Shown: in pieces, positions 1-7,955 of the stretch | How positions within the stretch are numbered: position 1 is the stretch's first letter | How the letters are laid out: each line of letters opens with the position of its first letter | Assembly (NCBI GenBank): GCA_963786225.1 | Contig: CAWAYQ010000028.1 | Coordinates: 186,001-250,000, forward strand | Source of the DNA: Flaviflagellibacter sp963786225 | GTDB taxonomy: Bacteria; Pseudomonadota; Alphaproteobacteria; Rhizobiales; Methylopilaceae | DNA length: 64,000 bases | Direction of reading: 5' to 3' | Notes under the pieces: generated by a model | The model's database searches: none | What the model was told of the DNA's origin: nothing | The model's input: the letters and a program-made list of their open reading frames with translations, nothing else | Made by a program: the position numbers and the translations under genes

Positions 1-330
1 ATTGCGCGTATGGACGAGGCGCTCGAAAGCGAAGACATTCGGGACTGGGCACAGGCGGACTATTCGTTCCACTGCCTTCTGATCGAGCTCTGCGGCAACC
101 AGCATCTATCGGAAGTCGCGCGCAACTTTCTCGACAAGGCTCACCGCTTCCGCCTTCTGACCCTGCCGTTCCGGCAACGGCCTGTCTATTCGAATGTCAA
201 TCACGCCGCCGTCGTGGAAGCCGTGCGCCGAAACGATCCGCAAACCGCGCAGGACATTCACCGCGGCCACAAAAGGCGATGGGCGAGAGAACTGAGTGAA
301 CTGATCGAACAGCTTGATCTGCCGGAGTGA
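1..330 (+). CDS. GntR-family regulator, FCD domain, C-terminal part only
   Basis: The frame is open from base 1, so the gene begins before the window and only about 109 C-terminal residues are seen. They match the all-helical FCD ligand-binding domain of FadR-type GntR regulators: an early helix with YSFHCLLIELCGNQHL, where the His is a usual metal/ligand contact, and a late helix with NHAAVVEAVRRNDPQTA followed by HRGHKRRW. FCD domains bind small organic acids and release the N-terminal winged helix from DNA. The DNA-binding part is not in the window. The regulated gene cannot be told from here. Confidence 0.85.
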   Translation: MARMDEALESEDIRDWAQADYSFHCLLIELCGNQHLSEVARNFLDKAHRFRLLTLPFRQRPVYSNVNHAAVVEAVRRNDPQTAQDIHRGHKRRWARELSELIEQLDLPE

Positions 331-726
331 CAACCGTGATCCTGAGCCGTTTAGAGGACGGACGGGGGTGACGCCGGGAAATCACTTTTTCAGACAGGGG
401 TCGAACCCGGAATTTCTGCGGCTGACAAAGCGCGCCTACCGCGCACCGGCCAGGTCGACGACATGAAGGCCCCCTTCCCGCTTCAGCACGGCGCTCGAGG
501 TCGGCATCTGGAAGTCGGCCATGACTCGGGTCATCGGCGTCATTTCGGCAGCACGACGCCGATCGGCTTCAGTGCGTTGCCCGAAAGTTTTTCGACGATC
601 ATCATGAGCGGCGGGCAGACGATCTTTCCAGGTCAAGCCTCCGGATCGCAGTTCATCGCGCGGACGTTCATCGAGCTTCACCGACGCAGGCCCCTACCCG
701 GCCGCGACCCGTTACGGGACACCCAT
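331..726. other. Intergenic stretch, no convincing gene
   Basis: About 400 bases lie between the FCD-domain gene and the GlcG-like gene. Short open frames exist on both strands (for example 436-681 minus and 463-744 plus). Neither has a ribosome-binding site or a recognisable domain. It may be decayed coding sequence, but I cannot identify it. Confidence 0.5.
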
Positions 727-1128
727 TCAGCTATCGAGGGCTGACGCGCCGGCGGTCGCGACCGCCTGATCCTGACTGCCACTCCCGCCGCTCACCCCGA
801 TCGCGCCGATGACGGCGCCGTCGCGGCGCAATGGGACGCCGCCGGCGAAGATCATGACGCGCCCATGATTGGAGTTCTGGATGCCGTAGAACTGCTGGCC
901 CGGCTGGCTGTTCTTTGCGAGATCTTCGGTCGAGATGTCGAAGGCTCGCGCGGTGAATGCCTTGTTGATGGAGATGTCGATGCTCCCGATCCATGCGCCG
1001 TCCATGCGGACGTGACTCACCAGATTACCGCCGCCATCGACCACGGCGATGTTCATGGGCTGACCGATAGCTTGAGCTTTGGCTTCCGCGGCGGCGATGA
1101 GTCGACGTGCCTCCTTGAGATTCAGCAT
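727..1128 (-). CDS. GlcG/HbpS-family protein (DUF336)
   Basis: A 133-residue protein of the GlcG/HbpS/PduO C-terminal fold. The family hallmarks are visible: the N-terminal helix LNLKEARRLIAAAEAKAQ, the strand MNIAVVDGGGNLVSHVRMDGA, and the glycine-rich GAIGVSGGSGSQDQAVA near the end. Known members bind haem or cobalamin or are accessory proteins of dehydrogenase operons; the exact role here is unknown. It is the last gene of the methanol-oxidation operon, 15 bases after fdhA, with a strong GGAGGAGC site before the ATG. No signal peptide is seen, so it is probably cytoplasmic. Confidence 0.88.
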   Translation of the reverse strand: MLNLKEARRLIAAAEAKAQAIGQPMNIAVVDGGGNLVSHVRMDGAWIGSIDISINKAFTARAFDISTEDLAKNSQPGQQFYGIQNSNHGRVMIFAGGVPLRRDGAVIGAIGVSGGSGSQDQAVATAGASALDS

Positions 1129-1143
1129 GATAGCTCCTCCAAG

Positions 1144-2346
1144 TTAGGCCGCCTTGGGCAGCTGCCCGTGCGGGTCGATGACGAATTTGCTTGCGACGCC
1201 GGCGTCAAAATTTTTGTAGCCTTCCGGCGCCTGATCAAGACTGATCACCTTGACGTTGACGACCTCGGCGATCGGCAGTCGGTCCCAAAGTATCGCCTGC
1301 ATGAGCTGCCGGTTGTATTTAAGTACCGGCGTCTGGCCGGTGTGGAGGCTGTGGGATTTTGCCCAGCCGAGACCGAGGCGCAGGCTGAGATTGCCCGTTT
1401 TGGCTGCCTGCTCCTTGGCGCCCGGATCCTCCGTCACGTACAGGCCGGGAATGCCGATCGCGCCGGCTGCCCGGGTGATCTCCATCAGGCTGTTCAGCAC
1501 GACAGCAGGCGCTTCGATGGCTCGGCCGTCTTTGTCTTGCGCCTTTGCTTCGAAGCCGACGCAGTCGATCGCGCAATCGACTTCCGGAATGCCCAGGACG
1601 TCGTCGACAAGCTCGCCCAGGCTGTCGTGCTTGGTGAGGTCGATCGGCTCGAAGCCAACATTCTTGGCATGGGCGAGCCGCTCCTGGTTCATATCCCCGA
1701 TCAGCACGACCGCCGCACCGAGAATGCGCGCGGCCGCTGCGGCCGCGAGGCCGACCGGCCCTGCGCCGGCGACGTAGACCGTCGAACCGACGCCGACCTT
1801 GGCGGTGACGGCTCCGTGAAATCCCGTCGGTAAAATATCGGACAGGCAGGTCAGATCGCGGATCTTTTCCATCGCCTGCGCCTTGTCCGGAAACTTCAGC
1901 AGGTTGAAATCGGCATAGGGCACCATCACGTAGTCGGCCTGCCCGCCGATCCACCCGCCCATATCGACATATCCGTAGGCGCCGCCGGCGCGATCGGCAT
2001 TGACGTGAAGGCAGACTCCGGTGTCGCCCTCGCGGCAGGTCCGACAGCGTCCGCACGCGACGTTGAAGGGGACGGACACGAGATCGCCGATATCAATAAA
2101 CCGGACGTCACTGCCTTTTTCGATCACCTCGCCGGTAATCTCGTGACCGAGCACCATGCCGGCCGGTGCCGTTGTGCGGCCGCGAACCATGTGCTGGTCG
2201 GAACCGCAGATATTCGTCGTTACTATCTTGAGGATGACGCCGTGATTGATCGGCGTCCCCTCCGGATCGCGAAAGGTCGGGAAGTCGATCTTCTGAACTT
2301 CGACGCTGCCGGGTTTGATGTAAACCACGCCACGATTGGAGGCCAT
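1144..2346 (-). CDS. fdhA: Glutathione-independent formaldehyde dehydrogenase
   Basis: A 400-residue zinc-dependent medium-chain dehydrogenase closest in layout to Pseudomonas putida FdhA, which oxidises formaldehyde to formate with NAD+. Visible features are the catalytic zinc region NICGSDQHMVRGRT with a following GHE, a structural zinc loop with four Cys (CGRCRTCREGDTGVC), and an NAD-binding Rossmann segment VYVAGAGPVGLAAAAAARI. The start has an AGGAGA site seven bases upstream. It lies 36 bases after the XoxJ-cytochrome gene, so formaldehyde made in the periplasm by XoxF could be removed in the cytoplasm by this enzyme. A different aldehyde or alcohol substrate in the same family is possible. 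Confidence 0.92.
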   Translation of the reverse strand: MASNRGVVYIKPGSVEVQKIDFPTFRDPEGTPINHGVILKIVTTNICGSDQHMVRGRTTAPAGMVLGHEITGEVIEKGSDVRFIDIGDLVSVPFNVACGRCRTCREGDTGVCLHVNADRAGGAYGYVDMGGWIGGQADYVMVPYADFNLLKFPDKAQAMEKIRDLTCLSDILPTGFHGAVTAKVGVGSTVYVAGAGPVGLAAAAAARILGAAVVLIGDMNQERLAHAKNVGFEPIDLTKHDSLGELVDDVLGIPEVDCAIDCVGFEAKAQDKDGRAIEAPAVVLNSLMEITRAAGAIGIPGLYVTEDPGAKEQAAKTGNLSLRLGLGWAKSHSLHTGQTPVLKYNRQLMQAILWDRLPIAEVVNVKVISLDQAPEGYKNFDAGVASKFVIDPHGQLPKAA

Positions 2347-2382
2347 CTGGAAATCTCCTATCTGCTGCTTACGGTGTGTAAT

Positions 2383-3750
2383 TCATTGGGGCGCGCTGAG
2401 CTTCGCCGGACGGCCTGGACCCAGAGCGCCGTCTGAGCGCGCGCGCAGATAGGCCCAAAGGTCGTCGACATAGGGCTTGATGTTGGGATTGTCGCCCCAA
2501 GCGGGCATGACGCCTGTGCCTAGATCACCCTTGAGGCCGCAATCGACGATGGTTTCGAACTGGATCCGGTTCAAAGCCTTCAGGGCGTCGGTCAGACTGG
2601 GCGCGATTGCGCTCCCGACCCCGCCGGTGCCGTGGCACGACTGGCAGAATGCGGCGAAGCGCACCCAGCCCGAATACGTTTTTGCGTCGGCCTTGCCGGC
2701 CTGCACGGTGTAGGGACGTTCAGCATCCGGCGGGCCGCCGCCGAGCTTCTGGATGTCCTCCATGGTTTCGGTTTCCTTGCAGGTGACGTTGGCGCCCTCT
2801 GGGCTTTGCGACTGAGCCGTTTGCTCGGCAACCCGCTCGACCTGTGTGGGACCAGCCTGGGGATGCGTTGCGGTGGCAGCAACGAGATGCACGGGAGCGG
2901 CGGATTCGCGCGCGGCGTGCTGAAGCGGCGACCCGCATTGGTCGGGATTATCGACGAGGGGTACGCCGTTGTCTCGCAGGATGGATGCGATCTCGTCAGC
3001 GTGTTCGTGCATGAGCGCTTCGAGCCGTTCGGCGCGCGCCTTGTCTCCACGGCGTACGCCGAACGAGACCGCAAACGTCAGCCGCACATTCGAATCGCCA
3101 CTCTCCTCAATCGCTGCGGTGTCTAGGGGGACTGACTGCCGCCGGGCGAAATAGCCGCCGATTGGTCCCCAGACCAATGCTACGTCGAGCTTTCCGCTCG
3201 CAACATCGTCGACGATCCGGCCCGGATAGTTGCCGACGTAGTCATAAGCCGTGAAGTAAACGACGGGATCGAGCTTGTGCTGCAGGGCCAAATCCAGTGG
3301 GGGCGTGCGCTCGACGACGCCGACCTGCAGCGACCGTGCCCGCGGCTCGTCAAAGAGCGAAGGCCGTAAATGCTCGCCCGGCCGAGAAACCATGACGTAA
3401 CGCGAGCAATAGTACGGCTGCGTGGTCCTCGTCAGTTCATAGCCGGTAGGAACGTCGAGAACGACGTCGCATTCCCAAGCGTTCAAGGTCTTGTTGATGA
3501 AGCCCCGGCGCGCCGGCCACCAATAGTAGACCAGCTTTTGACCGGCTGAGCGCGCCAGGAGCTCGGCAATCTTGTTGCCGAACCCCTCTCCCCGTCGATT
3601 CGAGAAGGGAAGATTGTCGGGATCGGCGCAGACCCTGAACTCCCTCTTGGAGGCTTCGATCTTGTCCCGTCCTGACATTTCCGCATCGGCTGGACCCAGC
3701 GAGCAGAAGCAGGCGACGGCGGCCAGCACCAGGAAAGCATATCTCGGCAT
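2383..3750 (-). CDS. XoxJ/MxaJ-like periplasmic binding protein fused to cytochrome c
   Basis: The frame extends upstream to 3807, but the ATG at 3750 has a GAGAGG site and begins a signal peptide (MPRYAFLVLAAVACFCSLG), giving 455 residues. Residues about 35-270 match the quinoprotein-dehydrogenase-associated solute-binding family (XoxJ/MxaJ): FRVCADPDNLPFSN and YYWWPARRGFINKTL. After a linker, residues about 345-440 form a small c-type cytochrome with a CQSCH haem motif near residue 369 and a likely axial Met in GVMPAWGD near residue 415. XoxJ and the cytochrome XoxG are normally separate proteins. Here both functions, dehydrogenase maturation or activation and electron acceptance, sit in one periplasmic chain. 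It lies 78 bases after xoxF. Confidence 0.88.
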   Translation of the reverse strand: MPRYAFLVLAAVACFCSLGPADAEMSGRDKIEASKREFRVCADPDNLPFSNRRGEGFGNKIAELLARSAGQKLVYYWWPARRGFINKTLNAWECDVVLDVPTGYELTRTTQPYYCSRYVMVSRPGEHLRPSLFDEPRARSLQVGVVERTPPLDLALQHKLDPVVYFTAYDYVGNYPGRIVDDVASGKLDVALVWGPIGGYFARRQSVPLDTAAIEESGDSNVRLTFAVSFGVRRGDKARAERLEALMHEHADEIASILRDNGVPLVDNPDQCGSPLQHAARESAAPVHLVAATATHPQAGPTQVERVAEQTAQSQSPEGANVTCKETETMEDIQKLGGGPPDAERPYTVQAGKADAKTYSGWVRFAAFCQSCHGTGGVGSAIAPSLTDALKALNRIQFETIVDCGLKGDLGTGVMPAWGDNPNIKPYVDDLWAYLRARSDGALGPGRPAKLSAPQ

Positions 3751-3828
3751 GATACACCTCTCGAGAAGATTGGGCTCTTTCCTCTCGGTCGCGACGTCGA
3801 TGGCCACCTGCCCGCGTTGAGATGGGTG

Positions 3829-5670
3829 TCAGGGCAGTTCGAAGACCGTCAGCGTGCCGCCGAGATTCGTGTATTTGGCCAGTTCGCTGAAGGCCCCGAC
3901 CGTACCCAGGCCGGCGTTTGGATCCGTCAGGCCCGCAGCGAGACCGAGCGCTGCCCAACCGCCGATGCCGGAGAGCACAGCGACGTACTGCTTTCCTCTG
4001 TGCTCAAAGCTCATGAAGTTGCCGATAATTCCTGACGGCAGCTTCTGCTGCCACAGCACCTTGCCGCTATCGGCGTCCACCGCCTTGGCGTACCCATCCA
4101 TGGTGCCGTAGAAGACGACGTCGCCGCCGGTCGCGAGCGCGCCGCTCCAGACCGCCCAGTTCTCAGGGATCTCCCACACGGTCCGGCCCGTGGTCGCATC
4201 CCAGGCGATGAACCTTCCAAGTTGGTTTCCTTTATGGGCTCCGTACATGCTGACAATGGCGCCCACGTACGGCTGCCCGGCGACATAGGCGATGTCGATC
4301 GGCTCGGAGTCCATACAGACGTGGTTCGTCGGCACGTAGAACCGGTGTGTCCGCGGCGAATAGGCAGCTGGCTGCTGATCCTTGCTACCGATCGAGGCCG
4401 GACAAATACCTTCGATATTGTTGTTGACGCCTTGGTTCGTGCTGTACTTCTCGTCGCGAACCGGACGTCCGGTGGAAAGGTCGATACGCTCGGCCCAGTT
4501 GACCACGGGATCAAACTTCTCCGCCACCAGCGGCACTCCGGTCTCGCGATCCATGGTGTAACCGAAACCGTTCCGGTCCAAATGGACGAGAACCTTGCGC
4601 TGACGTCCGCCGATAGTGAGATCGGCAAGGATACTTTCATTGACGGCGTCGTAGTCCCACTCATCGTGCGGGGTCATCTGATAGACCCATTTTGCAAACC
4701 CGGTGTTGGGATCGCGCGCGAAGACCGAGGTGGCCCACTTGTTGTCGCCCGGCCGCTGATTGGGATTCCAGGTTCCCGGGTTGGATGTGCCGTAATAGAT
4801 GAGGTTGAGCTCAGGATCGTAAGTGATCCAGCCCCAGGCTGCCGCGCCGCCGTGCTGCCATTGATCGCCCTGCCAGGTGGTGACACCGAGATCGGCCTCG
4901 CCAATCGGCTTGCCCATCATCAGAGTCTTTTGCGGGTCGATGAGCACGTCCTTGTCGGGGCCGGTGCCGTAGGCTCGCCAGATCATGCGGCCGTCCTGAA
5001 AGTTGTAGGCTGTCAGCGTCCCACGCACCCCGTATTCACCGCCGGAATTTCCGACGATGACCTTGTCGCCCACGACGAGCGGCGACATCGTTATCGTCTC
5101 TCCGACCTTGTAGTCTCCATTCCGAACCTTCCAGACCTCGCGCCCCCTCTTGGCGTCGAGCGCGATTACCTGATTGTCGAGCGTGGTCACGAACAGCTTG
5201 CCGTCGGCATAGGCCGGCCCACGATTGATGAGGTCGCAGCAGGCCATTGGAATGGCGTTCGGATCGGAGTTCGTGTCATATTTCCACGCGATCTCGCCGG
5301 GACGGTCGAGATTGATGGCGTAGACGATGTAAGGCTGCGGAGACTGGAAGTAGAGCATGCCGTCGATCACGAGCGGACCGCCTTCATGCCCGCGCAAGAC
5401 GCCGGTTGAAAATTGCCAGCCGATTTTCAGATTTTTGACGTTCTCGCGGTTAATTTTATCCAGGGAAGTGTAACGCCAGCCGGCGTAGTTCCCTAACTGC
5501 ATCGGCCAGTTCGACGGATTTTTTTGTAGTTGCAAGAGCTCACGGGTCGCATCGGCCGTCTGCTTTCCGCCTCCTTGCTGACTTGTTTGTGCACCGGCGC
5601 CAGCGGGCAGTAGCATCAGCAACGCGACCGAAGTTGTCAGGCAGTATGAAATCCGCTTCCAGCGTATCAT
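3829..5670 (-). CDS. xoxF: Lanthanide-type PQQ-dependent methanol dehydrogenase XoxF
   Basis: The frame opens at 5760, but the ATG at 5670 has a GGAAGGAG site and starts a signal peptide, giving 613 residues. It is an eight-bladed quinoprotein of the periplasm. Visible active-site features are the adjacent disulfide Cys pair (PMACCDL, residues 144-145), a Glu in NSGGEYG (212), an Asn in GTSNPGTWN (297) and HDEWDYD with Asp at 339 and 341. The second Asp of WDYD is the extra lanthanide ligand that marks XoxF. Calcium-type MxaF has Ala there. It oxidises methanol, and often formaldehyde, passing electrons to a cytochrome c, probably the fused protein encoded next. Confidence 0.95.
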   Translation of the reverse strand: MIRWKRISYCLTTSVALLMLLPAGAGAQTSQQGGGKQTADATRELLQLQKNPSNWPMQLGNYAGWRYTSLDKINRENVKNLKIGWQFSTGVLRGHEGGPLVIDGMLYFQSPQPYIVYAINLDRPGEIAWKYDTNSDPNAIPMACCDLINRGPAYADGKLFVTTLDNQVIALDAKRGREVWKVRNGDYKVGETITMSPLVVGDKVIVGNSGGEYGVRGTLTAYNFQDGRMIWRAYGTGPDKDVLIDPQKTLMMGKPIGEADLGVTTWQGDQWQHGGAAAWGWITYDPELNLIYYGTSNPGTWNPNQRPGDNKWATSVFARDPNTGFAKWVYQMTPHDEWDYDAVNESILADLTIGGRQRKVLVHLDRNGFGYTMDRETGVPLVAEKFDPVVNWAERIDLSTGRPVRDEKYSTNQGVNNNIEGICPASIGSKDQQPAAYSPRTHRFYVPTNHVCMDSEPIDIAYVAGQPYVGAIVSMYGAHKGNQLGRFIAWDATTGRTVWEIPENWAVWSGALATGGDVVFYGTMDGYAKAVDADSGKVLWQQKLPSGIIGNFMSFEHRGKQYVAVLSGIGGWAALGLAAGLTDPNAGLGTVGAFSELAKYTNLGGTLTVFELP

Positions 5671-5728
5671 TGGGCAACTCCTTCCGGGTGGGCAGAGCTC
5701 CGGCGACGTTAGGGCCGGTGGACGAAAA

Positions 5729-6124
5729 TCAGTCCGAACGCGGGTTAGCGACGGCTCCATCGGAGCCGAAGCATTGCCGGTTGGCCTCGCGTTGCACGCG
5801 AATGAATCGATCGGCGACCTCTTTCATTGCGTCCGCATCGCGATAGAGGGCGGCTCTTTCTCCGCCCGCTTGCCGCATCGCGAACACGAGGACGGCCTCG
5901 GAATATTGCTCGTAGGGAAGCTGTTCCTCGATCGCGTTGATCGCGCACGAGCACTTGCGCAATCCATCCGCGTCGCTTCCGTTCACCTCCAAGCAGGAGA
6001 GGACGTAGAAGGCTTCATCAGAGGTCGGGTAGCGGGAAGTGGCCAGGACGCCGCTGTCAGCTGAAAAGCTGGGGTCCATCAGGAGAAAGCAAAAGAGCGC
6101 GCTGAACGGGGCGATGTTCTTCAT
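5729..6124 (-). CDS. Small secreted Cys-containing protein at the head of the xoxF operon
   Basis: A 131-residue protein with an N-terminal signal peptide (MKNIAPFSALFCFLLMDPSFSA) and four Cys in the mature part, in LSCLEVNG, RKCSCAIN and NRQCFGSD. The central CSCAINAIEEQLPYEQYSEA is reminiscent of small periplasmic proteins encoded beside quinoprotein dehydrogenases. I do not recognise a named family. It is the first gene of the minus-strand operon, 58 bases before xoxF. Its position and export suggest a periplasmic accessory role in methanol oxidation, which is an inference. A GGGTGA site precedes the ATG. Confidence 0.75.
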   Translation of the reverse strand: MKNIAPFSALFCFLLMDPSFSADSGVLATSRYPTSDEAFYVLSCLEVNGSDADGLRKCSCAINAIEEQLPYEQYSEAVLVFAMRQAGGERAALYRDADAMKEVADRFIRVQREANRQCFGSDGAVANPRSD

Positions 6125-6186
6125 GCGACGTCACCCATTTTGATAGCAAGCGCGATTGCACCGGCGTCTGGGGTCGTGCTTGCTCT

Positions 6187-6530
6187 CTATCTTGCTGTCT
6201 TTAGCTTATTTTCAGCTCTTTCTTGCCGCGATTTCGGGTCGCAATGAACCCTTTGCGCGCTGTCATTTGACAGAAGCACATTTTGCGCAGATGGCGCGCG
6301 TCGACGATGATTATCGGATGATGGGAGCATATCCCGTCTGATCGATCCGATCAAGCGCTCGACGTAGGTATTCTGCCACGGCAACCGCGGTGCCGTTGGT
6401 CGATCCCGGATTCCCGGGCGTGCAGCCGCTGCTTGAATATCTCGCCGCGGTCCTAGGGAAAGGCCTCAAAAAGTTGTCGCGAGATCCATTCTGCTGTCGG
6501 ATGCGTGGTCACGTTGACACGAGAGTTTGA
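6187..6530 (-). pseudogene. Decayed insertion-sequence transposase (integrase core)
   Basis: Reading the minus strand from about 6530 downward gives, in different frames, pieces of the C-terminal rve/DDE region of an IS transposase: HPTAEWISRQLFEAFP, then a stop, then DRGEIFKQRL, then GIRDRPTAPRLPWQNTYVER and LIGSIRRD, then IIIVDARHLRKM in yet another frame. At least two frameshifts and one stop break it. The order of motifs fits IS3/IS481-type transposases. No terminal repeats were found, so this is an old remnant between the methanol and polysaccharide loci. Confidence 0.8.
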
Positions 6531-6590
6531 TGATCGAAGCCTCGATCATGGAGATGCATCGGTCCGACGATTTTCATCGGCTCGGCCGGC

Positions 6591-7955
6591 TCATTCCATT
6601 TTGAGCCCCCGCCCCGTCCTCGCGCGGCCCACTTGAAAGAAGGCAAGCACGCCCGGGACCAAGTCCAAACGACGCCAGAGAAACAGCGCCATCGCCAAAT
6701 TCCATATGATCAGGGTCACAGCAGTGCCGATCGCTGCGCCGTTCAAGCCAAACACGCCGATCAACCCGGCGCTCGCGGCCACATTGCCGATCGTACTGGA
6801 CACAAGCAGGACCGCCGCGCTGCGCTCGTGTCCCGTCATCGTCATGACGTGAAGCTGCGAGCCGGCCGCAGCTATAATCATCTGGCCGATGAGGAGGATA
6901 CGAAGCGCCGACACGCCAGCCTCGTAACCTGGGCCGAACCAGGCAAAAAGCGGTTCGGCGAGGACGAACAGCACAACGCCGATGAAACCTGACGCAGCCA
7001 GCGTCCACGACGCTGCCGTCGTGATGAGCTTCTGCAGCATGACGTGCTCGTTCTTGGCGAACAATCCCGAGATGGTCGGCGCGAACAGGGTATTGATGGC
7101 GACCCGCGGCAGCGCGACCACGAAGGCGATATTGAACGCCAGGCTGTATATTCCCGCCGCCTTGGTGTCCCCGAACCAACCCAACAATAAGACTCCGGTC
7201 CGGTTCAGAAGGGCTTCGGTTGCAGCAAGGATGACGAGCGGCAGGGCTGCCCGGCGCCAGATATCTGCATCGTATACCGGCACGACGCCGTCTATGATGC
7301 GAGGACGCAGCTTGCGCATGCCGATCGTGGCTAACGACAGCCCGATGATCGCGCCCACCAGTGTCGCCATCATTACCCTTGAGGCGTCGAGGCTCCAGCC
7401 CAGTCCCACGCCTGCGAAAGCGACCAGTCCAATCAATATTACCTCTCGCACCACTCGGTTGGGCGCCACCGCCCACAGCACGCCGCCGTACGCACGCACG
7501 ACGGAACCGCGGATCCACAACAGAGCCAGCACCGGAATCAAAAAGAGGCCGACGAGAAAGGTATCCCTGAGTTGCGTTGGGACATCACGAACCAGGACCA
7601 AGAGAACGCCGGCCACGATGACGACGACGCTGACGGCCACCACCCGCCGTTCCGAGTACTGGATCACCCCCCGAAAAAGCGGCCATGCGCGCTCCGCCTC
7701 GTACGCGGGCAGAAAACGCAGGAGCGATACATCGAAGCCAAGCGCCGAGAAATACGCCAGGACCGTCACCCAAGCCATGGCATATGCGTACACGCCATAG
7801 GCATCGACATCGACGAACCGTGCGATCAGAAGCTGGGAGAAATATGCCAGCCCGATGCCCGCGCTATAAATAACGAAAGCGGCAAAGCCGCCACGGGCGA
7901 TACGATTGACCGACCGGCTTTCGAGGTCGTCTTTACGCATGACGGCACCTGTCAT
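6591..7955 (-). CDS. Polysaccharide flippase (Wzx/MATE-type)
   Basis: A 454-residue membrane protein with about 12-14 hydrophobic segments, for example AAFVIYSAGIGLAYFSQLLI near the N-terminus. It has the look of the polysaccharide-transport flippases that move lipid-linked repeat units across the inner membrane; FVDVDAYGVYAYAMAW is the typical first-to-second helix turn. The ATG at 7955 overlaps the stop of the Wzz/kinase gene (ATGA), which argues for translational coupling and fixes the start. It is the last gene of the minus-strand ligase - Wzz/kinase - flippase operon. Confidence 0.87.
   Translation of the reverse strand: MTGAVMRKDDLESRSVNRIARGGFAAFVIYSAGIGLAYFSQLLIARFVDVDAYGVYAYAMAWVTVLAYFSALGFDVSLLRFLPAYEAERAWPLFRGVIQYSERRVVAVSVVVIVAGVLLVLVRDVPTQLRDTFLVGLFLIPVLALLWIRGSVVRAYGGVLWAVAPNRVVREVILIGLVAFAGVGLGWSLDASRVMMATLVGAIIGLSLATIGMRKLRPRIIDGVVPVYDADIWRRAALPLVILAATEALLNRTGVLLLGWFGDTKAAGIYSLAFNIAFVVALPRVAINTLFAPTISGLFAKNEHVMLQKLITTAASWTLAASGFIGVVLFVLAEPLFAWFGPGYEAGVSALRILLIGQMIIAAAGSQLHVMTMTGHERSAAVLLVSSTIGNVAASAGLIGVFGLNGAAIGTAVTLIIWNLAMALFLWRRLDLVPGVLAFFQVGRARTGRGLKME

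Noticed and set aside
865..1833. A 322-codon open frame on the plus strand
   Set aside because: It is antisense to the GlcG-like gene and fdhA and shows no domain or ribosome site.
4222..5409. A 395-codon open frame on the plus strand
   Set aside because: It is antisense to xoxF, which is supported by its full set of active-site residues.
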